A stretch of 64,000 nucleotides of DNA, from contig NZ_CP139979.1 of the NCBI RefSeq assembly GCF_034424525.1, positions 248,001-312,000 on the forward strand. Direction: 5' to 3'. The notes beneath the pieces are model-generated. The model made no database searches and had not been told where the DNA came from. It saw only the letters and a list, made by a program, of their open reading frames with translations. The position numbers and the translations under genes were made by a program. Positions 34,086 through 42,873 of this stretch are shown here, piece after piece. This DNA comes from Sphingobium yanoikuyae. GTDB lineage: Bacteria; Pseudomonadota; Alphaproteobacteria; Sphingomonadales; Sphingomonadaceae. Each line of letters begins with the position of its first letter. Positions within the stretch are counted from its first letter, which is position 1.

Positions 34086-36860
34086 TCACCCCATCCCTAT
34101 TACGCTTCCGAGCGCCAATGTCGGCGGGCTGGCGGCAGGCCCCGACCCATGGACCTGAGCAATGGCAGTCTGCACCTGTCCAGCCCGTTCATTGATCGCG
34201 GACATCAGCCTAGGGCGATCGTTGGTGACGATGGTCGCTGATTCCTTGGCGCGAGAAATCCCCACATAGAAGCTCTTCTGGTCGACGAGATTGGTCGCCT
34301 TGCTGTCGGCATGGACAATGACATGATCGGCGGTGCGCCCTTGGGCGGCGAAAGCGGTTTCGACATAGGCATGGGAGATATGCCGGTCGCGGGCGGAATC
34401 GAGATTGAGCGTCTCGGTCGTCCCTCGTGCGGTTTGGATGATAGCGGTGCGGGCGCACTTATCCACAGCGACCACCTCGCCGCGCCCCCCATTGACGCGG
34501 CCCGCTTCGCGGTCGTTGCGAGTAAATCGTATGCTGTCGCCGGTTTTCAGATCCAAGGGCTGCGGCGCGAACGCCTGAACCTTGCCCGCGCCCCATTGGC
34601 GCAATCGCCAATCGACCTCGCGCCCGTCCTCCGATTTCAGAGTGATCGCCGCCTTGGCCGGGTCGATGCATTCGACACTATAGGCTTCGCCCCGCGCCAC
34701 GCCCTTGTCGGCATAGTTGCGGGTGAACCGCACGACATCGCCCTTGTCGTAGCTCATCGGATCGCGCGCCTCGGCGCGTGTCAGTCCCTTGTTGGCGAGG
34801 CCCTGCACGGTGACGCCGGGGCCGGTGAGCGCCCCCGATTTCGTGAGCGAAGCACGAATATCAGCGGTGAGCGCGTCACGCCCCTCGCGCGACGGCTCGA
34901 TGATAAGGGTGCGCGCGCGCGCTGCCTTGTCCAGCCCAGCATATCGCTCGGCGATAGCGGCGAACCGCTCGGCACGATCGGCATTCTCGATGATCTGACC
35001 GCCGCCGCGATCTAGCGCGGCGAGCGCTTTCTTGGCATCGCCCTCGATCGACGCCCACACGGCCTCCTTGGTCGCCGCGTTGGTCTGCCGAACGATCTCG
35101 CCCAGTTTCCCGGTTTCCATGCCCGCGCGCTGTAGCTGCTCGAAGGCCGCGCCCGCCTCGACCGATCCAAGCTGCTTGACGTCGCCGACAAGGATGATGC
35201 GAGCGTCATTCTTGTCGGCCAAGTCGAACAGCCGCGCGGTGTCGCGTGCCGACAACAGCGATGCTTCATCCACAATCCATGCGGCGGGCTGGCCTTGACG
35301 GGGCTGCTCGGGCGACAGGAGATGCCGCGCGACGGTATCGCTGCGGGCACCAAGCGCATCACCCAATACTATCGCGGCCGACGCCGTGGGAGCGAGCGCC
35401 ACGATATGGACGCCCCGCGCCTCGGCCTCGCGCGCGAAGGTCGCAAGAACGGTCGTAGTCTTGGCGGTGCCCGCATAGCCCTGCAAAGCGGTGATGCGGT
35501 TGTGGCTGGTCAAAAGCTGCTCGGTGGCGGCGCGCTGATCGGCGTTCCAACCAAAACCCGCCCGCTCGGCCTGCGCCGCCGCGCCTGCGACGGCTTTGGC
35601 GGCGGCAAGCGGGGAGGTAATGGGTGCTAACGCACCACGCCCCTCTGCCTCAACCCGCAACATCATGGCTTCGGTCTCGACATTCTGGCGAGTGGTGAAC
35701 CCGGAAAACTCTGCGCCGCGTCGATCGAGAAAGGTCCGCTCGATCAACTCGCCCTGCTTCGTGGCGGTATCAATGGCGGCACCGATCTCGACATAACCGA
35801 CCTTGCCCAGCCCGATCCGTCCGGCTTCCTCCTGCAGGGCGGCGGCGGAAAACACCGATTGCCGCTCACCGAGCTTGTCGGCAGCATGGGCAACGGCGCG
35901 ATCCGCCATGGTCGCCTGCTCGGCCATGTCGGCGCGGTGCGCGGGGCTGGCGGCATGGGCTTCGGCCTTCCTGACCATCGCCAGCCGCGCGTCCATTCCC
36001 AACCCGGCTGCGCTCGCTGTCTCCCGCCAGTCGGCAACAATCGCGGCCTGATCAGTCGCGGCCTTCGCTTGCCGGGTGTCGAGTGCGGCGACCTGCTTTT
36101 CGGCGGCACTGGCCGTATCGCGCGATGTCCCGCGCTCACTAAGCGCCGCCTCGATCTCGGCGCTGCGGGTGCTGAATGCCCCAACGACTTCTGCGGACAC
36201 GCCCTTGATCTCGAACAGCGAGTCCTTGCCGGTTTCGATCTCATAGCCGAGTTCGCGGACCTTGAATGCCAGTTCCTGCCGATAAATCGCGCCAATCTGC
36301 TTTTGGAGTTGGTAGATGGCGCGCGGTTCGAGGCTGCGCCATGCGCCATCCTCGCCCCGCGTCGCATTCATGATGACGTTGTGGGTGTGAAGCTGCGGGT
36401 CTTGGGCCCGGCTGGTGGCGTGCTGAAAGCTGGCGATGACGAGATTGCCGGTCGCCTCGCGGATCACGGTGCCACCATCGCGGATGCGGGTCGCGGCCAT
36501 ATGCTTCTCGACATGCGCCATCGCGGTTTTGACCGCCTGCCCATGCGCCGCGATCAATCGCCGGTCGCCCGCGACCTCGGCCATGATCGACACCGACTTG
36601 GGCGCGCTCAAGGTCACGTCCCAGCCGGGACGATGCTCCAACTGGCCATCGCGATAGGTACCGAGTTGCTGCTCGCCGATCCGGCCGTCGAGCAAATCAC
36701 GAAATTGATCGCGATCCACCTCGCCGGAAAGGCCCAGCGCCTTCGCGCCTTGGCCCTGCCACTCAGATGGCGATAAGCCGCCCTCGGCATAATAGTCATC
36801 GGCCTCATAATAGCTGCTGGCCTGCGCCGAACTGGTCAGCGCCGATACCGACGCCACCAT
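34086..36860 (-). CDS. MobF-family conjugative relaxase (TrwC/TraI-like)
   Basis: 924 residues. The relaxase domain has a catalytic double-tyrosine cluster (Tyr17-18 and Tyr23-24, SSYYEADDYYAEGG), the motif WDVTLSAPKSVSIM, and the metal-binding HTH of DPQLHTHNVIMN (about 156). An SF1B helicase follows with Walker A GYAGTAKTTT (about 458) and a DEAS box (VDEASLL), ending in a Gln-rich helicase tail. It nicks oriT, stays covalently bound and unwinds the transferred strand. Coupled to the trwB-like gene by TGATG. Layout and length match TrwC of R388. Confidence 0.95.
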   Translation of the reverse strand: MVASVSALTSSAQASSYYEADDYYAEGGLSPSEWQGQGAKALGLSGEVDRDQFRDLLDGRIGEQQLGTYRDGQLEHRPGWDVTLSAPKSVSIMAEVAGDRRLIAAHGQAVKTAMAHVEKHMAATRIRDGGTVIREATGNLVIASFQHATSRAQDPQLHTHNVIMNATRGEDGAWRSLEPRAIYQLQKQIGAIYRQELAFKVRELGYEIETGKDSLFEIKGVSAEVVGAFSTRSAEIEAALSERGTSRDTASAAEKQVAALDTRQAKAATDQAAIVADWRETASAAGLGMDARLAMVRKAEAHAASPAHRADMAEQATMADRAVAHAADKLGERQSVFSAAALQEEAGRIGLGKVGYVEIGAAIDTATKQGELIERTFLDRRGAEFSGFTTRQNVETEAMMLRVEAEGRGALAPITSPLAAAKAVAGAAAQAERAGFGWNADQRAATEQLLTSHNRITALQGYAGTAKTTTVLATFAREAEARGVHIVALAPTASAAIVLGDALGARSDTVARHLLSPEQPRQGQPAAWIVDEASLLSARDTARLFDLADKNDARIILVGDVKQLGSVEAGAAFEQLQRAGMETGKLGEIVRQTNAATKEAVWASIEGDAKKALAALDRGGGQIIENADRAERFAAIAERYAGLDKAARARTLIIEPSREGRDALTADIRASLTKSGALTGPGVTVQGLANKGLTRAEARDPMSYDKGDVVRFTRNYADKGVARGEAYSVECIDPAKAAITLKSEDGREVDWRLRQWGAGKVQAFAPQPLDLKTGDSIRFTRNDREAGRVNGGRGEVVAVDKCARTAIIQTARGTTETLNLDSARDRHISHAYVETAFAAQGRTADHVIVHADSKATNLVDQKSFYVGISRAKESATIVTNDRPRLMSAINERAGQVQTAIAQVHGSGPAASPPTLALGSVIGMG

Positions 36861-38707
36861 CAGACCGGCCCCCGGCTCTTAGGCGTCGGCGGCGATGGCT
36901 GCGGCGATGGGGGCGTAGATGGAGACCACTGCGCGGTCTGCACCGCCTGCTGCCAAAGCGTGGTCTTCGGATCGCCCGCGACGAATCCCGGCTGGCGGGC
37001 CTTACCGCGCCGCGCGATATGATCGGCGGTGAGCTTGATCCGCGCGACCGGCAGGCCATCGGGAAAGAGCAAATAGCCCTCATATTTCGGCAGGCGGAGT
37101 TCGCTTTCGAGAATGGCGGGCCGCATCCTCCTCATCCGGCCCAAGGTCGTGCGCGGCGTATCGCCGCCCTTGGCGAGCGCGTCGGTCATCGTCTGGATCT
37201 CGACTTCGCATTCGCCGATCGTCTGGCTGGCCCAGAGGCGGGTTGCGCTGTCGATTGTCTGCAGGAACAGCTTGGTATTGCAGCAGCCCAGAATCGATTC
37301 CGCGATCTGCGGCCCATAGCGATGCCGCATTTGCCCGAGCGCCTGAAACGTCAGCACGACCGCCGCGCCGAACTTTCGGCCCTCGGGCAAGAGCCGCGCG
37401 AGATTATCGACGCGCGGCAGGTCGGCCAGCTCGTCGAGTACGAACCAGATACGCCGGTCAGATGATGGGGGAAGCCCCAGCACGGCGCTGGCCGCGCATT
37501 CGAGCCAACAGGCGAGCAGCGGCTTCGACGCCTCGAAATAATCCTCTTTGCGCGGCACGAATATCCACGGGCGGGCGCCGGTGCACTTGTCGAGCCCGGC
37601 GATGAAATCCCGGAAGGCGAAGGCTTTCTCACCTTTCTTCAGCATTCGCAAGAACTGGATAAGATTCGCGGTTTTCGCGAGCATGAAGAGCACACTGCCG
37701 GTGGCCCGGTCTGCATCGTCAGAGAATGTCCGGGCAGAAGACGTGTCCTTCAGCCAGCTCTTAAGCTTATCCTTGTCCCATTTCTGAAGCGCTTCGAGCA
37801 GGTCCGGCAACGTGCATTTCTGCTCCTTCCATAATTCCCGGATCATGTTGGCGACGAGGATGCGGCTGGTTTCGAGCCAGACATCGCGGTCGTGCTGGCC
37901 GGTCTCGGTGATAAGCTGCTGCGCAATGCGGTCGGCATCGGCCGGATGCGCGATCTCGGCGAAGGGAGACCAGAAGGCGCAGCGGGCGTCGAACGGGTTC
38001 AAGATGATGTCACCGCGCTCGGAATCGTAATAATGGGCGATGAACTCGCCGCTGGTATCATAGACCAGCGCCGCTTCGCCACGCGCCTCGATCCCATCGA
38101 GCATCTGGCGCAGCGCCGTGGTCTTGCCGCTGCCGGTCGTGCCGATCATTGCCGTATGCCGCGTCTCGAGCCGCGACGGGATCGGCACCGAGCCGATGGC
38201 AAGCGCATTGGATTGGGCATCGGCGGCGGTCAGGGCCGCAAGCTGCTTCTCGGTGGTGACGAGGGTTCCGGCGATAACTCGATCGCGCAAGGCGCGCTCG
38301 CGACGGCGCGTCCTGACGCCGCGCAGAACGAACAGCCCGGACAGCCAACCCACGAAACCGAGCAGGCCGCCTTTGCTCGATAGCGACAAGAGGCGTGATA
38401 CCGATCCGCGATAATAGCGATCAGCAACCACCGCGCGGGCCGGGACGCGATATTGCCTTCCCTCATATGTGACGGTGATTGCCGGATCGGGGCTGAAGGC
38501 GATCCAAAGCACTCCGCGCGCATAGGCATAAACGCCAGTCGCCCATTGCTCGTCCTTGTCGAGCATCGTGTAGGGCGCGCCGACCACACCCAGGGCGATC
38601 GATGCGAGCATGACGCCGACCTGTCGCTTGAACCGCTGCCACTGACTAAGCCGATGGTGCCGGCGCAAGGCGTCGGCATGGATGCGGCGATCATTGGATT
38701 GGGTCAT
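36860..38707 (-). CDS. type IV coupling protein (TrwB/TraD-like ATPase)
   Basis: 615 residues. Two membrane helices lie near the N-terminus (about 30-50 and 110-130), followed by a hexameric ATPase with Walker A GTTGSGKTTA (about 189) and Walker B IWFVLDELADLPR (about 425). It couples the relaxosome to a type IV secretion channel. The C-terminus is Pro-rich. It overlaps its neighbours (ATGA with the RHH gene, TGATG with the relaxase gene), as in the trwABC operon of R388. Confidence 0.93.
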   Translation of the reverse strand: MTQSNDRRIHADALRRHHRLSQWQRFKRQVGVMLASIALGVVGAPYTMLDKDEQWATGVYAYARGVLWIAFSPDPAITVTYEGRQYRVPARAVVADRYYRGSVSRLLSLSSKGGLLGFVGWLSGLFVLRGVRTRRRERALRDRVIAGTLVTTEKQLAALTAADAQSNALAIGSVPIPSRLETRHTAMIGTTGSGKTTALRQMLDGIEARGEAALVYDTSGEFIAHYYDSERGDIILNPFDARCAFWSPFAEIAHPADADRIAQQLITETGQHDRDVWLETSRILVANMIRELWKEQKCTLPDLLEALQKWDKDKLKSWLKDTSSARTFSDDADRATGSVLFMLAKTANLIQFLRMLKKGEKAFAFRDFIAGLDKCTGARPWIFVPRKEDYFEASKPLLACWLECAASAVLGLPPSSDRRIWFVLDELADLPRVDNLARLLPEGRKFGAAVVLTFQALGQMRHRYGPQIAESILGCCNTKLFLQTIDSATRLWASQTIGECEVEIQTMTDALAKGGDTPRTTLGRMRRMRPAILESELRLPKYEGYLLFPDGLPVARIKLTADHIARRGKARQPGFVAGDPKTTLWQQAVQTAQWSPSTPPSPQPSPPTPKSRGPV

Positions 38708-39075
38708 GGCCGCTTCCCCTGCGAAAGCCGCCGCTGGCGATCATAGGCCTCATTGATCTCGGTGACAGCGATCTCATCGGTGGTGCGCTCGCCCAGCCCC
38801 GCGCTGCGGGCGTAGCAATAGGCGGCGCAGGCGGTGAACAGCGCCCGGTCTAGCATATGTTCGATCACGACAATGCGGTTGCTAACCGACGCCAGTTCGG
38901 AGACCAGTTCACTCGATATGGCGTCGCGCGCGCCCGGGTCGGCGAGCGTCGCGACTCCCGTCTTCACGCTGCGCTGGAGCATCGCGTAGACGCTGATGCC
39001 TCGGCGCTCGGCGAGCGCGCGAAGCGCCTTGTCGAGCGACACGGGCAGGCGGACGGTGTGGCGAACGAGTTTCAT
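38704..39075 (-). CDS. ribbon-helix-helix relaxosome accessory protein (TrwA-like)
   Basis: 123 residues. The N-terminal ribbon-helix-helix (VRHTVRLPVSLDKALRALAE, then GISVYAMLQ) is typical of small DNA-binding relaxosome proteins. The C-terminal helix carries Cys-rich CAAYCYARSAG. By position (before the coupling protein and relaxase) and fold it corresponds to TrwA, which binds oriT, stimulates nicking and represses its own operon. The inverted repeat just upstream could be its operator. Confidence 0.75.
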   Translation of the reverse strand: MKLVRHTVRLPVSLDKALRALAERRGISVYAMLQRSVKTGVATLADPGARDAISSELVSELASVSNRIVVIEHMLDRALFTACAAYCYARSAGLGERTTDEIAVTEINEAYDRQRRLSQGKRP

Positions 39076-39091
39076 CGGCCGCCTCCCATGC

Positions 39092-39108
39092 GACAGCGAT
39101 CCGCTGTC
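39092..39108 (-). promoter_or_regulatory. candidate operator upstream of the trwABC-like operon
   Basis: gacagcg-atc-cgctgtc, a perfect 7-bp dyad 17 bases upstream of the RHH gene start. Position and symmetry fit autoregulation by the ribbon-helix-helix protein. Confidence 0.5.
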
Positions 39109-39282
39109 TCATCCAAAGGCAGAAATCCGCGCTTTCCGAGTGCGCCAGAAAAGCCGCTGTCGGATCGCCGCCTCGAAAAGTGGCGGAAAAGCTGGATGCA
39201 CCCGTGCGTGAGGTGTGTATCCAATTTACGGGTCCGATGCGTAGCATCGTGGCCCTGCGACCTCGCCATGAGAGCGGCCGGA
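39109..39282 (-). other. candidate origin of transfer region
   Basis: In R388 oriT lies directly upstream of trwA, and this gap is the equivalent place. It includes a small hairpin gatgc-gta-gcatc (39236-39248) and a GT-rich strand (cgtgaggtgtgtatcc, 39206-39221). I cannot name the nic site. Confidence 0.4.
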
Positions 39283-39897
39283 TCAGGCATGGTCCGAACC
39301 TTTCCGGCAAGCATCGCACAAGGAGCCATGGGGTTCGTCGGAGCAGCAATCGCCGCGTCGATCGCTCGCGTTCGGCATGGCGCCGGTTGCCCGTTTTGGG
39401 GAATGCTCGTCCACCCATCGAGCGATGACCGCACGGGCTTCTCGGTCGGTCTTGGGGCGGTCGATCTCGCGGCGCTGGCGCGGCTGATCGTAAAGACCGT
39501 GTTCGACGATCCAGTCGCGTATTGCTCGCTCGACCGCCTCCTGCACTCGCCCGCCGAGCCGATGGGCTTCAACCGGATCGAGATGCGTGGTCACGCCGGG
39601 AGACTCGATCAACCCGCCCAGCGGAAGATAGCTCACGCCAGCCTTCTGCAACGGGCCGTCGATCCGCAAACTTGAAAGCTCGCCCCGGTATATATGGAGG
39701 GACGGGCGCTCGTTGAGCGTCCATTGCGCGATGGAACAGCGATAGGCTTCGCCATCGTCGTTGTCCAAGAGCAGCCGCTCGATGAGCGGCAAGGTGAAAC
39801 CGGCGATGCGATAGTCGGCAGTAAAACGGAGTGTGACCTTGCGGCCCGCCCAAAAACGATTGGCGAGCCGATCAATGGCGCGGCGAAAAATGGACAT
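39283..39897 (-). CDS. conserved-type hypothetical protein of the mobile element
   Basis: 204 residues, soluble, with an Arg-rich N-terminus (FRRAIDRLANRFWAGRK). The C-terminus is rich in Cys (GDCCSDEPHGSLCDACRKG), which could bind a metal. No known domain recognised. It lies between the RHH gene and the AlpA-like gene on the same strand and ends where the candidate oriT begins, so a role in mobilization or maintenance is possible but only from context. Confidence 0.6.
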   Translation of the reverse strand: MSIFRRAIDRLANRFWAGRKVTLRFTADYRIAGFTLPLIERLLLDNDDGEAYRCSIAQWTLNERPSLHIYRGELSSLRIDGPLQKAGVSYLPLGGLIESPGVTTHLDPVEAHRLGGRVQEAVERAIRDWIVEHGLYDQPRQRREIDRPKTDREARAVIARWVDEHSPKRATGAMPNASDRRGDCCSDEPHGSLCDACRKGSDHA

Positions 39898-40003
39898 GGG
39901 AATCCTTTCGTGAAATCACGATGCAAAGCTCTCGGGTGCTTCGGGGAGCAGGCGCGGAGTGGCCCGCCAGTTCAAAAGGCTGGGGCCATGGAGCGCCTGC
40001 GGG

Positions 40004-40177
40004 TCAGATGGCTGTGCGGGACTGCGCCAATCGCCGAATGGATTCGGTGGTCAGCAGCGTTCGCCTGCCGATTTTGATGGCGTCGAGACCACCGGATTTT
40101 ATCAGGGCGTAAACCGACGACCGCCCGACGCCGAGCGCCTTGGCGGTGTCATTAATCGATATGGCAATAGGTTCCAT
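40004..40177 (-). CDS. AlpA/excisionase-like helix-turn-helix protein
   Basis: 57 residues. SINDTAKALGVGRSSVYALI followed by GGLDAIKIGRRTLLTTESI is the MerR-like winged helix of AlpA and excisionase proteins. Such small proteins control integrase direction or element genes. An in-frame start 17 codons upstream gives a longer, less typical N-terminus. It lies about 170 bases downstream of the integrase-coupled gene on the same strand. Confidence 0.85.
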   Translation of the reverse strand: MEPIAISINDTAKALGVGRSSVYALIKSGGLDAIKIGRRTLLTTESIRRLAQSRTAI

Positions 40178-40352
40178 GTGCGTGTCTCCATGCTGCCGAT
40201 TCGCGGCGAGAGACATGCCAAGTTGCACATGGTTGCCGGTGCGTCGTCCAGCAATGGGAAAGCCGTCGAAGTCTGCCGATGACGCTGGTTACAGAAATGC
40301 AGAGACGTGGTTCGGAAATGCCATTGGGGCGATCGAAAAACGAGAACGCTGG
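40178..40352. other. intergenic region without visible gene
   Basis: 175 bases upstream of the AlpA-like gene, probably carrying its promoter. No clear motif seen. Confidence 0.4.
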
Positions 40353-41252
40353 TTAGCCGCCTTCGGCGGGCGCGATCGTTTCTATATGTGCGCAGATTTT
40401 TTCCGCATAACGGGTCAGTTGATCGCGGCGCGGCACGTCACCGGACGCATCGGCATTTGTTTCGAACCATTCCGACAGCCAATCCTTGACGGTGGTAATC
40501 GCCGCCGGTCGATCCTTCACGTCCAATGCGCATAGCCGGGGATCACCGATCAGCGCGATTATCGCATCGTCATAACGGTATTTAGTGTTCCGGCCGGGTC
40601 CGCCTCGGCGCTTCGGTCTGCTCATCGCGAGCATCGTCTCGACATCATCGCGATGAAGGTAAAGGTCGGCGGGCAGCGACATTGCCGTTGGATAACGCAT
40701 GACCATCCCCCGATCCTTGCTGTGCTCGGAAAACAGGAAATAGCGCAGCCTACCAAAAAACTGCCTGCGTTTGAGCGGAACCCGCTTCTTGCGGAGCCGG
40801 GAAAGATAATAGGCTTTCGGGCCGTCCACCTTCTGCAAATAGCCCAGCACCTCGTCAAAGAGCCTGTCCGGCGCGTGCGGCAGTTTCAACGGCGCGTCGG
40901 GGATTTTCAGGCCATAATGATAAGCCTGCCGCCAAAGGTGCGGCGCTATCGTCGCCGCTAGCGCGGCCAAGGTGAAGTAGAAGAAGAGGTCCGTTGCTGT
41001 CGAATGGCCCGATACAAGGAGGCCGATCAAAAGGAGGACGGACAGGAACCCGAATGCAAAGCTGATGACGAAGGCGAGATTATAATATCGAACCGGCGAC
41101 GGCTTGGCGTGATTGATGATCGCGGCGTTAAGGCTCAAGCCCTCGTCCAGATCGTCCGATCTAAATTGAGCCAACACCTTCCAGAGCGGCACATTGTCGG
41201 CTTCGTCCCCGTCTGCGAAGATTTTCCAACCTTCTCCGGGGCGACCTGTCAT
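40353..41252 (-). CDS. membrane protein of unknown function coupled to the integrase
   Basis: 299 residues. Two adjacent membrane helices (LAFVISFAFGFLSVLLLIGLL and DLFFYFTLAALAATIA, about 58-105) are followed by a basic cytoplasmic part with KRRQFFGRLRYF and GGPGRNTKYRYD. It overlaps the integrase gene by four bases (ATGA) and is translated after it. I do not recognise a family. Coupling to an integrase makes a role in element biology or a cargo defence gene possible; neither is shown. Confidence 0.65.
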   Translation of the reverse strand: MTGRPGEGWKIFADGDEADNVPLWKVLAQFRSDDLDEGLSLNAAIINHAKPSPVRYYNLAFVISFAFGFLSVLLLIGLLVSGHSTATDLFFYFTLAALAATIAPHLWRQAYHYGLKIPDAPLKLPHAPDRLFDEVLGYLQKVDGPKAYYLSRLRKKRVPLKRRQFFGRLRYFLFSEHSKDRGMVMRYPTAMSLPADLYLHRDDVETMLAMSRPKRRGGPGRNTKYRYDDAIIALIGDPRLCALDVKDRPAAITTVKDWLSEWFETNADASGDVPRRDQLTRYAEKICAHIETIAPAEGG

Positions 41253-42442
41253 CTATTTCCTCCTTCGCGCAATTCATCCAGATAGTCGCTCCACCATTGC
41301 GCCATTTCAACACGCTCAGTCCAATAGGCAGACTGGTTGTATATGCGCCGGACGCTGCCCGCGACCATGTGCGCCAGCGCCCGCTCGATCGCGTCGGGGT
41401 TCCACTTACCGGATTCGTTCAAAAGCGAGGATGCCGATGTGCGAAAGCCGTGGGCCGTCATCTGTTCCTTGGGATAGCCCATCCGGCGGAGCGCCGCATT
41501 GATCGTATTCTCACTGATCGGCCGTGTCCGCGATCTGATCGACGGGAACACGTAGCGTCCAGAACCGGACAGGGTCCGCATGTTGGTGAGGATCGCGAGA
41601 GACTGCCGCGACAAGGGCACCGAATGAGGCTGGCGCATCTTCATCTTGCCTTCCGGAATGATCCAGACCGCCTTGCCAAAATCTACCTCCGTCCATTCCA
41701 TATGACGGATTTCGCCGGGGCGCTGGAACACATGGGGCGTCAACTTAAGCGCGTGCATTACGGCGGGGTCACCTTGATAATCTTCGATCGCGCGAAGCAA
41801 CGCCCCGAATGTGACCGCATCGGTGATTGCCGGAAAATGCTTGACCCTCGGGGTTGTCAGCGCGCCGATCAGCAATTGAGCCGGATCGCGCTCCGCCCGC
41901 GCCGTCGCAACTGCGTAGCGAAACACTCGACTGGCGAAGGCGCGCAACAGATTTGCCGTTTCCAGTCGGCCCCGGCGCTCGTGCTTTCGCAATTCGTGCA
42001 ACAATTCCTGCGGTGTGATCTCGGCCACCGGGCGTTTGCCATAGTCGCTTCCTAGCAGTTTCACGAACCAGCGCATCTTTGCCAGCGTCGGCTCCGCCAT
42101 CCCCTCCCGCGCCTTCTTCTCGATCAGTTCCTGCGCCACACTGGAAAAGCTGTTGCTGGCGCGAATGCCCGCCTCGATGCGCTCTTGACGCTTAACAAAA
42201 TTGGGATCGATCGAATGAGCTAGTTGCCTTCGTGCTGCATCGCGGGCGCTACGCGCTTCGGCCAAGGTGATTTCAGGGTAGGAGCCTAACGCCAGTTTCC
42301 GCTCCACGCCGTTCATGCGATATTTGACGCGCCACAGTTTGCTACCCCTTGGATTGACCAGCAGGTATAAGCCCTGCGAATCCGAGACCTTGTAAGGCTT
42401 CTCCTTGGGCTTCGCCTTTCTAATTGCGGTGTCAGTTAGCAC
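41249..42442 (-). CDS. tyrosine-type site-specific integrase (P4-like, DUF4102)
   Basis: 397 residues. The N-terminal DUF4102 arm-binding domain begins MLTDTAIRKAKPKEKPY. The catalytic residues are in order: Arg in GEIRHMEWTEV (about 242), HGFR (about 330), His in LAHMVAG and Tyr in RRIYNQS (about 367). P4-type integrases insert elements at tRNA 3' ends, and this one starts about 170 bases from the intact tRNA-Cys, as expected. It would catalyse integration and excision between the two attachment sites. Confidence 0.96.
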   Translation of the reverse strand: MLTDTAIRKAKPKEKPYKVSDSQGLYLLVNPRGSKLWRVKYRMNGVERKLALGSYPEITLAEARSARDAARRQLAHSIDPNFVKRQERIEAGIRASNSFSSVAQELIEKKAREGMAEPTLAKMRWFVKLLGSDYGKRPVAEITPQELLHELRKHERRGRLETANLLRAFASRVFRYAVATARAERDPAQLLIGALTTPRVKHFPAITDAVTFGALLRAIEDYQGDPAVMHALKLTPHVFQRPGEIRHMEWTEVDFGKAVWIIPEGKMKMRQPHSVPLSRQSLAILTNMRTLSGSGRYVFPSIRSRTRPISENTINAALRRMGYPKEQMTAHGFRTSASSLLNESGKWNPDAIERALAHMVAGSVRRIYNQSAYWTERVEMAQWWSDYLDELREGGNR

Positions 42443-42609
42443 GATGGGGGCCTCGCATTCATGGAGGCTTGGCGAAGCCCCCTGATTAGGCCCCCAACAT
42501 CTGCAAGTATAGGCAAACAGAGGCCATCACTGGCAATCAGCGAATGGCCATAAACTATCGGAAATCAGGGGTTTCTTCAACCATCAGCACACCTAGGCTG
42601 ACAGGTTTA
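42443..42609. other. integrase upstream region with element-end repeats
   Basis: Between the integrase start and the tRNA. Includes the right copy of the subterminal repeat (42477-42494) and an inverted pair (gggggcct at 42445-42452 and aggccccc at 42488-42495). Probably binding sites for integrase or excisionase and the integrase promoter. Confidence 0.5.
42477..42494. repeat. subterminal repeat, right end
   Basis: gccccctgattaggcccc, direct-orientation partner of gcccccaattaggcccc at the left end. Candidate arm-type site for the integrase. Confidence 0.4.
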
Positions 42610-42683
42610 TGGAGGCCCGAGCCGGAATCGAACCGGCGTGCAAGGATTTGCAGTCCTCTGCGTCACCACTCCGCCATCGGGCC
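42610..42683 (-). tRNA. tRNA-Cys (GCA anticodon)
   Basis: 74 bases folding as a standard cloverleaf on the minus strand. Acceptor GGCCCGA pairs with TCGGGCC, the anticodon loop reads ctGCAaa, the T-arm has GTTCGATTC, and CCA is encoded. The 3' end faces the mobile element, whose right attachment core (42617-42633) lies inside the T-arm and acceptor. A protein frame crossing it is spurious. Confidence 0.97.
42617..42633. other. right attachment core inside tRNA-Cys
   Basis: ccgagccggaatcgaac, identical to 20640-20656 and in direct orientation; marks the right junction of the mobile element. Confidence 0.75.
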
Positions 42684-42873
42684 TTCCGTGCGGTGGAGGC
42701 GGCAAATGTCTGCCTTTGATCGCAAAGTCAAGCGCGGGAAGGCGAACAATCCCAAGAATCTCGCTCTCCATCGTGGAAAGCCGCTTGGCGCGGGGGAAAT
42801 GCTGATTTAGAGGTCCGGTAATTCCCTAAGTGTATTGCATTGCCAATACAGTTGTGCCAAGCGAGGAACTATC

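Larger units (their letters stand above)
20640..42633. mobile_element. integrative mobilizable element inserted in tRNA-Cys (about 22 kb)
   Basis: Boundaries are the 17-bp direct repeat of the tRNA-Cys 3' end. At the right end is a P4-type tyrosine integrase facing away from the intact tRNA. The element carries an AlpA-like regulator, trwA/B/C-like mobilization genes, restriction and nuclease cargo, ArdC and a sigma factor. No type IV secretion genes are visible, so it would need a helper. The flanking core genes (thiamine operon, pcm-tolC) would be adjacent to each other without it. Boundaries are read from the repeat and not tested against an empty site. Confidence 0.85.

Noticed and set aside
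42544..42810. A plus-strand reading frame of 88 codons
   Set aside because: It runs across the tRNA-Cys gene; its EPESNRRAR-type peptide is the usual false protein read from the tRNA complement.
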